The notes beneath the pieces were generated by a model. The model was not told where the DNA came from, ran no database searches, and saw nothing but the letters and a program-made list of their open reading frames with translations. 64,000 nt of DNA, from contig JAWBNK010000001.1 in NCBI GenBank assembly GCA_038827615.1, positions 1 to 64,000 on the forward strand. Direction: 5' to 3'. Below are positions 1 through 8,939 of the stretch, piece after piece; position 1 is the stretch's first letter; every line of letters begins with the position of its first letter. The translations under genes were made by a program, and so were the position numbers. Origin of the DNA: Thermosphaera sp. Lineage in GTDB: Archaea > Thermoproteota > Thermoprotei_A > Sulfolobales > Desulfurococcaceae.

Positions 1-208
1 GGTTCTCCCTGATTGTTGCAGGGGTTTGAACACTGTTGTGATCCATGTTCAATTGCGATCACTTTTTATCGCGTCGTGGAAAAACGGTTTTCCCGGGGAA
101 ACGAGGGAAGTGGGGTTTCCTGGTTTATGGGAGAGTCTATGTGGTGTGGCAGTTGTCTCGGGTGCTGCCGCGCTCAATGGTGTTGGGCTTTAACGGGGTT
201 GCTCGGCT

Positions 209-3058
209 CTAGGCCCCGTTCTTCTCGTCTATGTACTTCTTAGCCTTCAAATACTTCTTCTCGCTCTCGTAGATCTCGGTCAGCAAGTCCCCGCCGCTGC
301 CGACTCTGCGGAGTATTCTAGCCGCCTCCTGGGTTCCAACCCCTCTCGCGGACAGGGCGAGGAGAGCCGTCCTCCCATACCTGTAGAGCATTATTGCTCT
401 CTTAGCGAGGTCTTCCTGCAGGGCCTGCTCCTCACCGGTCAGCTTCTCTCCCTTCCTCACCTTGTTCACCAGCTTCTTCTCCTCTTCCCCGCTCGTCTTC
501 ACGAGGGCTAGCGTAGCCGTCCTGCACTTCGGGCAGACGTAGCTCTCCATTTTCGCGAGCTCGCGCACCGTTCCCCCTATCTCGAAGCCGCACCTGATGC
601 ACAAGAGCTTCACGCGCCTGTTGAGAAGCCTCTCCATGTACTGCTCGCGGTCAAGGGTTACCACCGACGGGGCCACAGGGATCTCGATGTAGCCGAGTAG
701 CTCCAAGTGACCCTGGGCGAGCTTCTCGAAATACCTGCTCTCCACCTTCACCTCCCCCCTAGCGATCCCGTCGGCGAGAGCTTCCGCAGACTCCAAGTCG
801 TAATCCCTGACGAGCACCTCCCTGAAGGCTTCATCGCCGATAACCGTGTCCGCGAAAGCCTCGAGAAAGCTCCTCGAAACCCTGGTCTCCCCGGGGCTTA
901 TCGCCCCGAACCTCTGCCCAACCTGGAATATCCTCCAGTAGAGGGCCTTACCGCTCCTGGCAACATCCCTTAAAACCCTCTTGTCGAGAACCCTCCTCAA
1001 CCCTTTCAAGGCCTCCAAAACCGCGCCGACCACTTCCCTAGGGTGGTGATAGCCCTTGATCTTAACCACGACGAGGTAGGGGGAGGAGTAGGAGTCGACC
1101 TCGATGTGGGGAAGCCTTGTCTTCAAAACCCACGTCAAAACATCCCTTAAAAGATTGTTCACCTTGCTCCCAGCGTAAACGGTTATAAACAGGGAGTGGA
1201 GCTCCTCCACGTAGTCGACGCAAACCTGCCTCCCGCCGCAGAGCCCCTCAGCCACATCAGCCCTCACACCCCCCGAGGCGAGCTCCCCGTAGTCCCCGGG
1301 GATCCCTCCCCCCGCCCTCAGCGACGCCACCAACTCCCCTACCTCAGACGCTACTTCGAACTCAACAGGTATGTTCTCCCCCTCCCAATGAGGGATCAAA
1401 GCCTCTTCGAAGCCGGCCGCAGACCTCTCAACGTAGAGCTTCGCCTCCGAGTCATCGTATCCTACAACCCGCCACGCCTCCCCTCCCATTATGATCGTAT
1501 CCCCCGGGTTTATGTTGAGGACGATGTACTCCTCGTTCAAGCTGCCAATCCTCCTGTTGCTCGAAGCCTCCACGACCACGACATCCCTGCTCGACGGGAT
1601 CATGGAGGTCTTGTACAAGTATATCCTCGTCTTCCGGGTGGGCTTGAGAACCCCGTTCTCATCCCTCAGAATCCTCGTATAGATCAAGTACTCGACAAGC
1701 TTATCGTACTCCTCCCTCTCCAGCCCCCTGTAAAGGGGGTGATGCCTGATCTCCCTGTAGAACTCATCCCTGCTGAACCCCTCCCTGTGGAGGAGGATGT
1801 TGACAGCCATCGCGTAGGCGAGAACATCGAGGGGGCTGTAAACGACCTCCTCCCTCTCCAGCAGCCTGTTCAAAGCCCTCCTAGCTATGACCAGCGCCTC
1901 GAGGTAGTGTATCAGGTTGTCCATGCTCAAAACCACGCCCTTGGACTCACCCTTCAGCCGGTGGCCGCTCCTCCCAACCCTTTGAACAAGCCTAGCGGCC
2001 TGGCGCGGCGAGAGGTACTGTATCACCAGGTCCACGTGGCCGATGTCTATTCCAAGCTCCATGCTGGACGTGGCGACCAGCGCTCTAACCTCGCCCTTCT
2101 TGAACGATGCCTCAACGCTCTCCCTGTGGCTCCTGGAAAGGCTCCCGTGGTGAACCTCCACGTGGACGCCGCCGAGGCCGAGCCTCCCCGGGATCGTCTT
2201 CAACAGGGAGCCGAGGCGTTCCGCGAGCGACCGGGTGTTCACGAAGACCAGGACTCCGCGGTGCTCCATCATCAGCTCGATTATTCTCGCCATCCTAGCC
2301 GCCTGCCTTTCATCTCCGAGGAGCCCGCGCACCCCTCGGCACAGCTCGCTGTTGCACTCGGGGATTTCAACCTTCAAGCTCATCTTCTTAAGGGTTGAAT
2401 CCTCCACGACGCTGGCCGTTTCCCCGAGCCCGACTATCTCCCTAGCCTTGTCGAGGCTTGACAGCGTTGCAGACAACGCTATCTTCACAAGCCTCCTCCC
2501 CAGCTTCCTCTCCAAGAGGTATGCCGTGGTGAAGGCGAGCAACCCCCTCTTGCTCTCCAAGAGCTCGTGGAACTCGTCGAAGACTATGAACCAGAGGTTT
2601 TCCAGCCTGGGAGCCAGCTTCTCGTTTATGAGGATGTAGTTGAAGTTCTCCGGCGTCGTCACGAGAACATGGGGCGGGTCCTCAAGTATCTCCCTCCGAA
2701 CCCTCTCCGGGGTATCTCCGTGCTTCAGGGAGATCTTAAGCCCGAAGCACTCGGCGAGGCTCCTCAGCCTCCTCTCTATATCCCTGTTCAAAGCCCTCAA
2801 AGGAGTGATGTACACGCATGATATTGGCTTAAGCCCGTCCCTGAGTATCGAGAAGAGCACAGGTATCACGGCGGCCTCGGTCTTCCCGCTCCCCGTGGGG
2901 GCGATTATAAGGGTCGACTCCCTCCTCAAAGCAATGCTCTCGAAGCTCCTCCTCTGGAGCTCCGTCAGCCTCTCGTATCCCAGGTTTCTCAAACACTCGA
3001 CCAGCTTGTTCGCCATCTCCTCATCCAGGCTAAAATATGTGGATAACCCTTTAATCAT
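209..3058 (-). CDS. lhr: Lhr-family superfamily 2 helicase
   Basis: ATP-dependent helicase of the Lhr (large helicase-related) family, expected to act on branched DNA or RNA:DNA hybrids in repair. Seen: motif I APTGSGKT (residues 53-60), TPLRAL (Ia), DEFH box (161-164), SAT motif III (about 196-198), and QRVGRSGHR motif VI near residue 360. These define two RecA domains followed by the long Lhr C-terminal region. Two CxxC pairs near residues 818-843 (CIRC, CPKC) form a probable zinc ribbon close to the C-terminus. The 949 aa length fits archaeal Lhr proteins. The ATG lies only 12 bp from the divergent ATG of the next gene, so the two promoters must overlap coding sequence or one of the starts is further in. 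Confidence 0.93.
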   Translation of the reverse strand: MIKGLSTYFSLDEEMANKLVECLRNLGYERLTELQRRSFESIALRRESTLIIAPTGSGKTEAAVIPVLFSILRDGLKPISCVYITPLRALNRDIERRLRSLAECFGLKISLKHGDTPERVRREILEDPPHVLVTTPENFNYILINEKLAPRLENLWFIVFDEFHELLESKRGLLAFTTAYLLERKLGRRLVKIALSATLSSLDKAREIVGLGETASVVEDSTLKKMSLKVEIPECNSELCRGVRGLLGDERQAARMARIIELMMEHRGVLVFVNTRSLAERLGSLLKTIPGRLGLGGVHVEVHHGSLSRSHRESVEASFKKGEVRALVATSSMELGIDIGHVDLVIQYLSPRQAARLVQRVGRSGHRLKGESKGVVLSMDNLIHYLEALVIARRALNRLLEREEVVYSPLDVLAYAMAVNILLHREGFSRDEFYREIRHHPLYRGLEREEYDKLVEYLIYTRILRDENGVLKPTRKTRIYLYKTSMIPSSRDVVVVEASSNRRIGSLNEEYIVLNINPGDTIIMGGEAWRVVGYDDSEAKLYVERSAAGFEEALIPHWEGENIPVEFEVASEVGELVASLRAGGGIPGDYGELASGGVRADVAEGLCGGRQVCVDYVEELHSLFITVYAGSKVNNLLRDVLTWVLKTRLPHIEVDSYSSPYLVVVKIKGYHHPREVVGAVLEALKGLRRVLDKRVLRDVARSGKALYWRIFQVGQRFGAISPGETRVSRSFLEAFADTVIGDEAFREVLVRDYDLESAEALADGIARGEVKVESRYFEKLAQGHLELLGYIEIPVAPSVVTLDREQYMERLLNRRVKLLCIRCGFEIGGTVRELAKMESYVCPKCRTATLALVKTSGEEEKKLVNKVRKGEKLTGEEQALQEDLAKRAIMLYRYGRTALLALSARGVGTQEAARILRRVGSGGDLLTEIYESEKKYLKAKKYIDEKNGA

Positions 3059-3070
3059 AGTTGCAGCCTC

Positions 3071-4951
3071 ATGATAATAGTAGGGGCTGAGCCCGGCTCA
3101 TCCCCGCCTGCAGGAGAAAGGGGTTCAGCGTTGGCCGGCAACGGGAGGACATGGGTTTACGCTCTCACCGCTCTCAACGTCGCCTTCCCCATTCTAATCG
3201 GCTGGCTCAGCCCCCCGCGCATACCCGGCTACTACGCTCCCCTAGCGAGGATACTTGCATTAGCCGCGTCCTTCTCCACAGTGCTCCTCGCTTCGAGAAG
3301 GCTGATCGCGAGCTCGTCTAACACAGCGGTCATCGCCGCCCTTGCATCCCCCGGGTTCTCATCCCCGGCCGAGTTCATCTACGCTGGAGCGCTGTCAGCG
3401 GCCGTAGCTTACGCGGCTTACACCAAGGGGCTCTCCCCGCTGAGCGCTCGGGCCGAGGCAGGCGAGTTGGCGAGCGCCGCCCGCCTGCTGGGGGAGTTGG
3501 CGAGGGATCCCGGCAGAGCGTTGAAGAACCGCTACACCCCCCTCCTCCTATCCGCCTCAGCCCTCTCGCTCTCGCTCGTAGCAGTATTATACTACGCCTC
3601 GTCCGCGCCGGTTTCAACGATCCTCCTGCTCACCCCGCTGTGGCTTTCGGTCGCAATGGGGATCGCGTCAGCGGGCTCGGGGGCCTCGGCGGCTGGAGCC
3701 GTGAAGGCTGGATTAATATCCGGCTTGAGCACGCTGTCGCTCATCCCCTCCCTGTACACTGCGTCAAGCGTAGACGCGGCGAGGATCCTGACGCCCTCCC
3801 CCGCCGGCTCCTCTGGAGCGATCATCAAGCTGGGGCGGGCCCTAGCCGTGCTCGAGCACGGGGAGCCCCGTGGAGAGTACAAGGGCTTCCCCCAGCACTG
3901 GGTCTCCCGGGGAAGGCCGTGCTGGTATTGGAGGAGGGCTGAGGGGGAGGTCGCCGTCCCCGTTGAATCAATGATGAACACTCACGCAGTCATCGCCGGA
4001 GCGTCGGGAGCGGGTAAGTCGACCCTTGCCAGGAGCTTGATCAAGCAGTTCTCAGCCGTGAAGAAGTCCATCCTGGTAATAGACCCGCACGGTGAATACT
4101 CGAACCTGGGCAGCCTCCTCGGCGACGTGAGGACGGTGGATGCGTCCGAGATATTCCTGAACCCGCTGGACCTCTCCGGGCTGAGCCCCCTGGACAAGGC
4201 CAAGGAGTTCTCTCAAACCCTCGCCCTCCTGTTCGGGCTCGGACCGCTTCAGAGGATCATGCTGGAGGAGCTCCTGGTTAAGACCTATGAGTCGAAGGGA
4301 ATTATAGCCGGCGACCCCTCCACGTGGACCCGGCCGCCCCCGACTCCAACAGACCTCGAACACGCCTGTGCTGATTCAGCCGGGGGTGGCGAGGAGTACG
4401 CTAGGATATGCCCCTACGTTAAAGTCCTGGCGAGGCACTTTCCAAGGGAAGCCCCTGTCTCCCTGCCCTCCCTGCTCGAGAAGCCGGCGGTAGTCTCCCT
4501 CAACAAGCTGGCGAGCGATTTCTCCCGGACCCTGCTAGTTGAAACCCTTTTATACTCGATCCTCTCGGCGATGTACGGTGGGAGATTGAGCGATCTACTC
4601 ATAGTGGTGGACGAGGTCAGGGCCGCCCTCCCAGGGGGAGTAGGGGATAGAATCCTCTCTAGACTCTTCTCGGAGAGCAGGAAGTTCGGCATAACCCTTA
4701 TAGTAGTCTCCCAGGATGCTGGGAGCATACCGGGAGTAATCCTCAACAACGCGGGGTTGAGGATATTCTTCAACACCAGCGAGCCCGAGAGCCTTGAATA
4801 CGCTGTTAAATCCGTGGCAGGGGTTTCGGATAGCGAGAGGGCTCTTGCCGTTTCAACAGCCCTCAAGGGGCTGGGTGCTTTCGAGTTCCTGGTCGACGTT
4901 GCAGGGTTGAACAAGGTATTTATTGCCAAAAACCCATATAGGAGTCTCTAG
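3071..4951 (+). CDS. Membrane-anchored HerA/VirB4-type ATPase
   Basis: The N-terminal part (about residues 25-240) is very hydrophobic, with several probable membrane helices. It is followed by a HerA/FtsK-superfamily ATPase domain with Walker A GASGAGKST near residue 310, IDPHGEY just after it, Walker B LLIVVDEV near 510, and a VVSQD sensor-type motif. HerA/VirB4 ATPases pump DNA or power secretion. The membrane-bound architecture resembles crenarchaeal CedB, the ATPase of the Ced DNA importer, but that assignment is inference; a second VirB4-like ATPase lies at 19600 beside the other Ced-like genes. The start is uncertain because it sits 12 bp from the lhr start; a TTG at 3131 is an alternative. 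Followed closely by the gene at 4973. Confidence 0.75.
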   Translation: MIIVGAEPGSSPPAGERGSALAGNGRTWVYALTALNVAFPILIGWLSPPRIPGYYAPLARILALAASFSTVLLASRRLIASSSNTAVIAALASPGFSSPAEFIYAGALSAAVAYAAYTKGLSPLSARAEAGELASAARLLGELARDPGRALKNRYTPLLLSASALSLSLVAVLYYASSAPVSTILLLTPLWLSVAMGIASAGSGASAAGAVKAGLISGLSTLSLIPSLYTASSVDAARILTPSPAGSSGAIIKLGRALAVLEHGEPRGEYKGFPQHWVSRGRPCWYWRRAEGEVAVPVESMMNTHAVIAGASGAGKSTLARSLIKQFSAVKKSILVIDPHGEYSNLGSLLGDVRTVDASEIFLNPLDLSGLSPLDKAKEFSQTLALLFGLGPLQRIMLEELLVKTYESKGIIAGDPSTWTRPPPTPTDLEHACADSAGGGEEYARICPYVKVLARHFPREAPVSLPSLLEKPAVVSLNKLASDFSRTLLVETLLYSILSAMYGGRLSDLLIVVDEVRAALPGGVGDRILSRLFSESRKFGITLIVVSQDAGSIPGVILNNAGLRIFFNTSEPESLEYAVKSVAGVSDSERALAVSTALKGLGAFEFLVDVAGLNKVFIAKNPYRSL

Positions 4952-4972
4952 TTAAACCCCGGGTGGGATTGA

Positions 4973-5284
4973 ATGTTTTCAGAGGAGGAAGAGGGTTTCG
5001 AGGAAGTAGTCAGGGAGGTCGAGGAGAAGGAGGTAGTCGAGATTAAAGTAGAGCTGCTGAAGCAGATGCTGGAGGTCAGCAAGATGTGGAGGAGAGTGCT
5101 CTCAGGGGAAGCCAGCATCGAGGAGCTGGCGGAGGCGGCGTCCTCGAGGGCTGATTTAAAGCCTGCTCCCCGCGCGAAGCGGGGGAAGGGGGGTAGATCC
5201 CCGCGCAGGTCGAGGAAAACCGGCGCTAAGGCTGGGTCTAGGAAGGCGAAGAGGAAGGCTAAGGCTAAAAGGACTGGTAAGTAA
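4973..5284 (+). CDS. Hypothetical protein with acidic coiled N-terminus and histone-H1-like basic tail
   Basis: Not recognised. The first 60 or so residues are Glu-rich and predicted helical (EEEEGFEEVVREVEEKEVVE). The last 40 are almost entirely Lys, Arg, Ala and Gly, with KAKRKAKAKR-type repeats like a histone H1 tail, so nucleic-acid binding is plausible. It starts 21 bp after the membrane HerA-like ATPase, preceded by a GGGTGGG ribosome binding site, so it is probably co-transcribed with it. Its 3' end overlaps the convergent gene at 5265 by 20 bp. Confidence 0.65.
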   Translation: MFSEEEEGFEEVVREVEEKEVVEIKVELLKQMLEVSKMWRRVLSGEASIEELAEAASSRADLKPAPRAKRGKGGRSPRRSRKTGAKAGSRKAKRKAKAKRTGK

Positions 5285-5645
5285 CCTCGACTTTTTCGAA
5301 GCCAATGGTTTTCAACGCCTCCACGATGGCGTTTAAATCCATCCTCCTATCGAAGACTATTTCAACGCTCTCTCCACCGTTCCTCATCAACCTAAGCTTC
5401 TGGAGCACCGTCCGCCCCTCGAGGGACTCCCTGGGGTCTTTTGGGAGGAAGATGTAGTCTTCGAACTTCCTCCTGGAGTAGCTGTAGTACTCGTCGAAGC
5501 TTGCAACTATCCTAACCGCCTCGGTTAAATCCCTGGTCGAGCCTCTCGCCTCCTTGATGGCCGTTAGAAGCCTCAGGGCATCCTCCCTGCCGAGGACGAC
5601 GTGCGCGCTCCGGGCAATATCTACGACTACGGTAATGCTCTTCAT
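5265..5645 (-). CDS. Conserved-looking hypothetical protein
   Basis: No family recognised. It is a 126-residue soluble protein of mixed alpha/beta character without Cys or membrane segments. It begins with a beta-strand-like stretch (SITVVVDIARSAHVVLG) and ends with alternating strand and helix (VEIVFDRRMDLNAIVEALKTIGFEKVEV). I chose the ATG at 5645, which has GTGGG five bases upstream; a GTG at 5654 would add three residues. Convergent with, and overlapping by 20 bp, the basic-tail gene at 4973; divergent from PCNA. Confidence 0.6.
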   Translation of the reverse strand: MKSITVVVDIARSAHVVLGREDALRLLTAIKEARGSTRDLTEAVRIVASFDEYYSYSRRKFEDYIFLPKDPRESLEGRTVLQKLRLMRNGGESVEIVFDRRMDLNAIVEALKTIGFEKVEVTYQSF

Positions 5646-5725
5646 GAAGCCCACATTAAGGATTAAAGCATTGAAAACATTATAATAATGACTGCTCCAA
5701 TAATACTAGAGGGAGAGGTGTCTGC

Positions 5726-6481
5726 TTGTTCAAAGCAGTCTACTCTAATGCTTCGAAAATGAAGTACGTCGCGCAGGCGATCGCTAAGATAATAGATGAA
5801 GCTCCCTTCTACGCGACCCCGGACTCGCTTGAGGTCAAAGTGCCCAGCCCGGATAAGACCATGATGACGATCATCAAGATACCCAGCGTCGCCTTCGACG
5901 AGTACAGCGTCGACGGCGAGGAGTTCTTCGTAGTGTCTTCCATGGACTTGAACAGGGTGGTTAGGAGGGGCACAAGGAACGATGCGATGGAGATGGAGCT
6001 CGACAGGGAGAACTCGGTCTTGAAGATCGTTTTCCGCGACAAGAAGAGCGGCGTTGAGAGAGCGTTCCTCCTGGAGACCAGGCCAAGGCCCCCGGAGCGG
6101 GTTCCAGAGATAAACATCGAGCTCGGGGTAACGGTTAAAATGACCTCCGACGACTACAGGGAGCTGCTGGGGGATTTGAAAGTAGCCGGCGAGACAGCCC
6201 TCTTCATGTTCCAGGATGGCAGGCTCGTGGTTAAGGCGGGGGAGCAGCAGAAGGAGTATGAGGGGGTCTTCAGCGAGGGAAGCCCGCTCATATACCTGTC
6301 CTCAGCGTCGATGAAGGCTCAGGCGAAGTACTCCGTTGACATGCTGCAGGTGACGCTGAAGCCTATTTCAGCGGCTAAGCAGGTGGCAATCTCCTTCGAC
6401 ACGGACAAGCCTATGAGGATAGAGTACGAGCTCGCGGGGGGCGGAACGATCATTTACTGGCTTATCCCGAGGACCGAGTAG
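5726..6481 (+). CDS. pcn: DNA polymerase sliding clamp (PCNA)
   Basis: Ring-forming processivity clamp for replicative polymerases, Fen1 and ligase. The 251 aa length and the two-domain pattern are typical: an N-terminal FKAVYSNASKMKYVAQAIAKIIDEAPF, a central strand SVDGEEFFVVSSMDLNRVVRR, an acidic interdomain connector (PERVPEINIELG) and a C-terminal AGGGTIIYWLIPR, where PCNA normally ends with a LAPR/LIPR-type strand. The start is TTG at 5726 with a strong GGGAGAGGTG ribosome binding site at 5711-5720, and the AT-rich tract around 5678-5690 (ATTATAATAATG) is a plausible TATA element. Only one of the several PCNA paralogues usual in Crenarchaeota is in this window. Confidence 0.95.
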   Translation: MFKAVYSNASKMKYVAQAIAKIIDEAPFYATPDSLEVKVPSPDKTMMTIIKIPSVAFDEYSVDGEEFFVVSSMDLNRVVRRGTRNDAMEMELDRENSVLKIVFRDKKSGVERAFLLETRPRPPERVPEINIELGVTVKMTSDDYRELLGDLKVAGETALFMFQDGRLVVKAGEQQKEYEGVFSEGSPLIYLSSASMKAQAKYSVDMLQVTLKPISAAKQVAISFDTDKPMRIEYELAGGGTIIYWLIPRTE

Positions 6482-6483
6482 GC

Positions 6484-6768
6484 TTAAGACTGGTTTTTCC
6501 CCGCTCCCTCGAGGAGGCTTGTCAACTCTTCGATAAGCTTCCTCCCCTCTTCAAGGCTCAGTCGAGACCTAGGTGCTGTCGCAAGCGGCTTCTCTGGCAG
6601 GGCGATCCTCCAAGCGGGGGCTGGGCAGACGCTTCTCTTAGCGCACAGTATGCAGCAGTGTATGTCGACTAGAACGTCCTTGAAGAGCGTGCACTGCCTA
6701 ACGGTCTCGTACCTCCCGCAGACGCTGCACCTCTCCCAGTATATCGTCAACGACGACACCTCCTTCAT
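6484..6768 (-). CDS. Small Cys-rich putative zinc- or metal-binding protein
   Basis: Not assigned to a family. In 94 residues it has CSVC (near 14-17), a Cys near 26, HCCILC (near 37-42) and another Cys just after, a pattern suggesting one or two structural zinc sites or an Fe-S cluster, followed by a C-terminal helix (SLEEGRKLIEELTSLLEG). It ends two bases from the convergent PCNA stop. A TATA-like ATTTATA on its strand at about 6790-6797 lies roughly 25 nt before the ATG, so the mRNA is probably leaderless. Confidence 0.6.
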   Translation of the reverse strand: MKEVSSLTIYWERCSVCGRYETVRQCTLFKDVLVDIHCCILCAKRSVCPAPAWRIALPEKPLATAPRSRLSLEEGRKLIEELTSLLEGAGKNQS

Positions 6769-6835
6769 GATTGATTAGCGCGCTCCAAGTATAAATTGGT
6801 TTCCGAAAACCCCTTGGGAAGGGCGGCAAACCCAA

Positions 6836-6856
6836 TAGATTTAAAAAGTATATACT
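6836..6856 (+). promoter_or_regulatory. Putative TATA/BRE promoter of the por operon
   Basis: The AT-rich stretch GATTTAAAAAGTATATA has the form of an archaeal BRE/TATA element. It lies about 30-50 bases upstream of the ATG at 6886, which is preceded by GGTG at 6876-6879. It also argues against translation beginning upstream at 6796, because that extended frame would run through the promoter. Confidence 0.6.
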
Positions 6857-6885
6857 CATATATACAATCAAGCTTGGTGTTATCC

Positions 6886-7464
6886 ATGCTTCTCGAAATA
6901 ATATTCTACGGTAGGGGAGGTCAGGGAGCGGTGACGGCAGCCAACATCCTCGTTGAAGCATCAATGTACGAGGGGCTTAACGGGCAGGCGTTCCCCTTCT
7001 TCGGCGCGGAGAGGAGGGGCGCGCCCGTCACGGCGTTCGCAAGGGTCAGCGACAGGCAAATACTGAAGCACGGCATGTTCAACGCCGCAGACGTCCTAGT
7101 GGTTTTCGACCACGGGTTGATCGCGACGGGGGCCGCGGGGAGGGTTAAGCTGAAGAGGAACGGGGTCTTGGTGGTGAACTCGCCCGGGGAGGGGATCGAC
7201 TACTCCAAGATCAACAGTGAAGGGGGCTTCAAGGCTTACGCAGTGGATGCGACCAGGATAGCTCAGGAGTCTAAGCTGGTCATAGCCGGGTGGCCGGTGG
7301 TGAACACGGCTATGCTGGGGGCCCTGATAGGAGCTGTCAAGATAGTGAGCATCGACAACGTCAAGAAAGCCATAGTCAACTACTTCGGGGATAAAGCCGG
7401 GGCTGTGAACGCCCAGGCCGCGGAGCGCGCGTACCGCGAGGTCAAGCTGGTTAGGGAGGTGTGA
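6886..7464 (+). CDS. porG: 2-oxoacid (pyruvate) ferredoxin oxidoreductase, gamma subunit
   Basis: Gamma subunit of the heterotetrameric CoA-dependent 2-oxoacid:ferredoxin oxidoreductase. Shows the hallmark GRGGQGAVTAANIL near the N-terminus and FFGAERRGAPV in the first third. I start it at ATG 6886 (192 aa, normal for the family) with GGTG upstream and a TATA box before it. First gene of the operon order gamma-delta-alpha-beta that is standard for archaeal POR; the next gene starts 3 bp downstream. Substrate (pyruvate versus branched-chain 2-oxoacid) cannot be decided from this subunit alone. Confidence 0.93.
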   Translation: MLLEIIFYGRGGQGAVTAANILVEASMYEGLNGQAFPFFGAERRGAPVTAFARVSDRQILKHGMFNAADVLVVFDHGLIATGAAGRVKLKRNGVLVVNSPGEGIDYSKINSEGGFKAYAVDATRIAQESKLVIAGWPVVNTAMLGALIGAVKIVSIDNVKKAIVNYFGDKAGAVNAQAAERAYREVKLVREV

Positions 7465-7467
7465 AGA

Positions 7468-7752
7468 GTGGACAGGGTTGAAGTAGTCAAGCCCGTTCAC
7501 GGGAGGCTGCCTCTCACAACACCCTCTAAGGGCGTAGCAGGTAAAACCGGGCTGTGGAGGACCGAGAGGCCGGTGGTCGACAACGGCAAGTGCACGAGGT
7601 GCTTCCAGTGCGAGATATACTGTCCCGTCAACGTGATAAGGGTTGAGCCTGAAACCGGGGTTTCAATAGACTACGAGTACTGCAAGGGGTGCGGAGTCTG
7701 CGCCGACGTCTGCCCGATGAGGGCTATCTCAATGGTTCCGGAGGCGGGGTGA
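7468..7752 (+). CDS. porD: 2-oxoacid ferredoxin oxidoreductase, delta (2[4Fe-4S] ferredoxin) subunit
   Basis: Electron-transfer subunit with two classic cluster motifs: CTRCFQCEIYCP and CKGCGVCADVCP, each CxxCxxCxxxC(P), ligating two [4Fe-4S] clusters that pass electrons from the TPP centre of the beta subunit to external ferredoxin. The N-terminal extension (WRTERPVVDNGKCTRC) is as in other PorD. GTG start three bases after the gamma-subunit stop, 94 aa; alpha follows 7 bp later. Confidence 0.95.
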   Translation: MDRVEVVKPVHGRLPLTTPSKGVAGKTGLWRTERPVVDNGKCTRCFQCEIYCPVNVIRVEPETGVSIDYEYCKGCGVCADVCPMRAISMVPEAG

Positions 7753-7759
7753 GCGCGGG

Positions 7760-8935
7760 ATGGTTAGGAAGGCTTTAACAGGCAATCACGCGATATCCTA
7801 CGCGGTCAAGCTGGTTAAGCCTGAAGTGATAGCGGCGTACCCGATAACCCCGCAGACGAGCATTGTAGAGAAGCTGTCGGAGATGGTTGAGTCGGGCGAG
7901 CTCGACTCGACGATGATCAGAGTTGAATCCGAGCACTCAGCGCTGGCAGCGTGCTACGGCGCCGCGCTCGCCGGGGCGAGGGCTTTCACGGCGACGAGCA
8001 GCCAGGGACTGCTGTATATGCACGAGGTGGTCCACTGGGTGTCTAGGGCGAGGATACCGATGGTGATGGCCGTCGTCTCCAGGACCATTAACGCTCCGTG
8101 GAACATCTGGCCGGACCACAGCGACTTCATGGATCAGAGGGATGCCGGCTGGATAATGGCCTACGCGATGGATAATCAGGAGGCGCTCGACCTGACCATT
8201 CAGGCCTTCAAGATAAGCGAGGACCCCGAGGTCTACCTGCCCGTCATGGTCGGCATAGAGGGCTTCATACTGGGACACACGACCATGCCCGTTGAAATCC
8301 CCGATGAGGAGCTAGTGAGGGAGTGGCTCGGGCCCCGCAGGCAACCCTACGTCGTAGATGGGAGCTCGCCGATAGGCGTTGGAGGCTTAACTATGCCGGA
8401 GGAGACCGAGGATATCTTCCACGGGATACAGGAGTCCATGGAGAGCGCTAAGAGGGTCATCGAGAGGGTTGACCGGGAGTACGGTAGGATGTTCGGGAGG
8501 AGCTACGGCGGGCTGACCCAGTGCTACAGGTGCGAGGACGCCGACTACTTAGCGGTCTCCATGGGGGCTTGGTCGGGGGATTTAATGGAGGCCGTCAACA
8601 AGCTCAGGGAGGAGGGCTACAGGGTGGGGGTGTTGAGGCTGAGGTTCTACAGGCCCTTCCCCCGCGAGGACTTGCTCGAGCACGCGGGGAGGTCTAAGGG
8701 CGTGGTAGTCTTCGATAGAGCGGTGAGCTTCGGGGCTTGGGGTCCAATATTCGCGGACCTCGTCGCCAGCCTAGCCGAGCGCCCCGAGAAGCTTCCCGCG
8801 CTCAGCAACATCGTCGCGGGAATAGCGGGCGTTAACATCACTAGCGAGGACTTCGAGAAGCTCGTGAAAAGGTTTATTGAAAGCGTCGAGAAGGGCGAGA
8901 AGCCCGTTTACTTCGAATGGTTTAGGAAGAGGTGA
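7760..8935 (+). CDS. porA: 2-oxoacid (pyruvate) ferredoxin oxidoreductase, alpha subunit
   Basis: Alpha subunit carrying transketolase-like domains I and II. Seen: AYPITPQTSIVEKLSE (the family's YPITPQ motif), ESEHSALAACYGAALAGARAFTATSSQGL (active-site region), and a C-terminal domain with GVLRLRFYRPFP. 391 aa as expected. YPITPQT with GLLYMHE is typical of pyruvate/2-oxoisovalerate enzymes rather than 2-oxoglutarate ones, so pyruvate is favoured. The beta gene starts five bases after the stop. Confidence 0.95.
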   Translation: MVRKALTGNHAISYAVKLVKPEVIAAYPITPQTSIVEKLSEMVESGELDSTMIRVESEHSALAACYGAALAGARAFTATSSQGLLYMHEVVHWVSRARIPMVMAVVSRTINAPWNIWPDHSDFMDQRDAGWIMAYAMDNQEALDLTIQAFKISEDPEVYLPVMVGIEGFILGHTTMPVEIPDEELVREWLGPRRQPYVVDGSSPIGVGGLTMPEETEDIFHGIQESMESAKRVIERVDREYGRMFGRSYGGLTQCYRCEDADYLAVSMGAWSGDLMEAVNKLREEGYRVGVLRLRFYRPFPREDLLEHAGRSKGVVVFDRAVSFGAWGPIFADLVASLAERPEKLPALSNIVAGIAGVNITSEDFEKLVKRFIESVEKGEKPVYFEWFRKR

Positions 8936-8939
8936 TCGC

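Noticed and set aside
1-208. Possible coding sequence at the left edge
   Set aside because: The short open stretch is Cys/Trp-rich with no ribosome binding site and no family resemblance; I see no feature here.
1196-2398. 400-codon open frame antisense to lhr
   Set aside because: Proline/arginine-rich composition typical of the shadow of a GC-rich gene; lhr itself is unmistakable on the other strand.
6796-6885. N-terminal extension of porG
   Set aside because: It contains the TATA element, and the family begins at MLLEIIFYGRGGQG.
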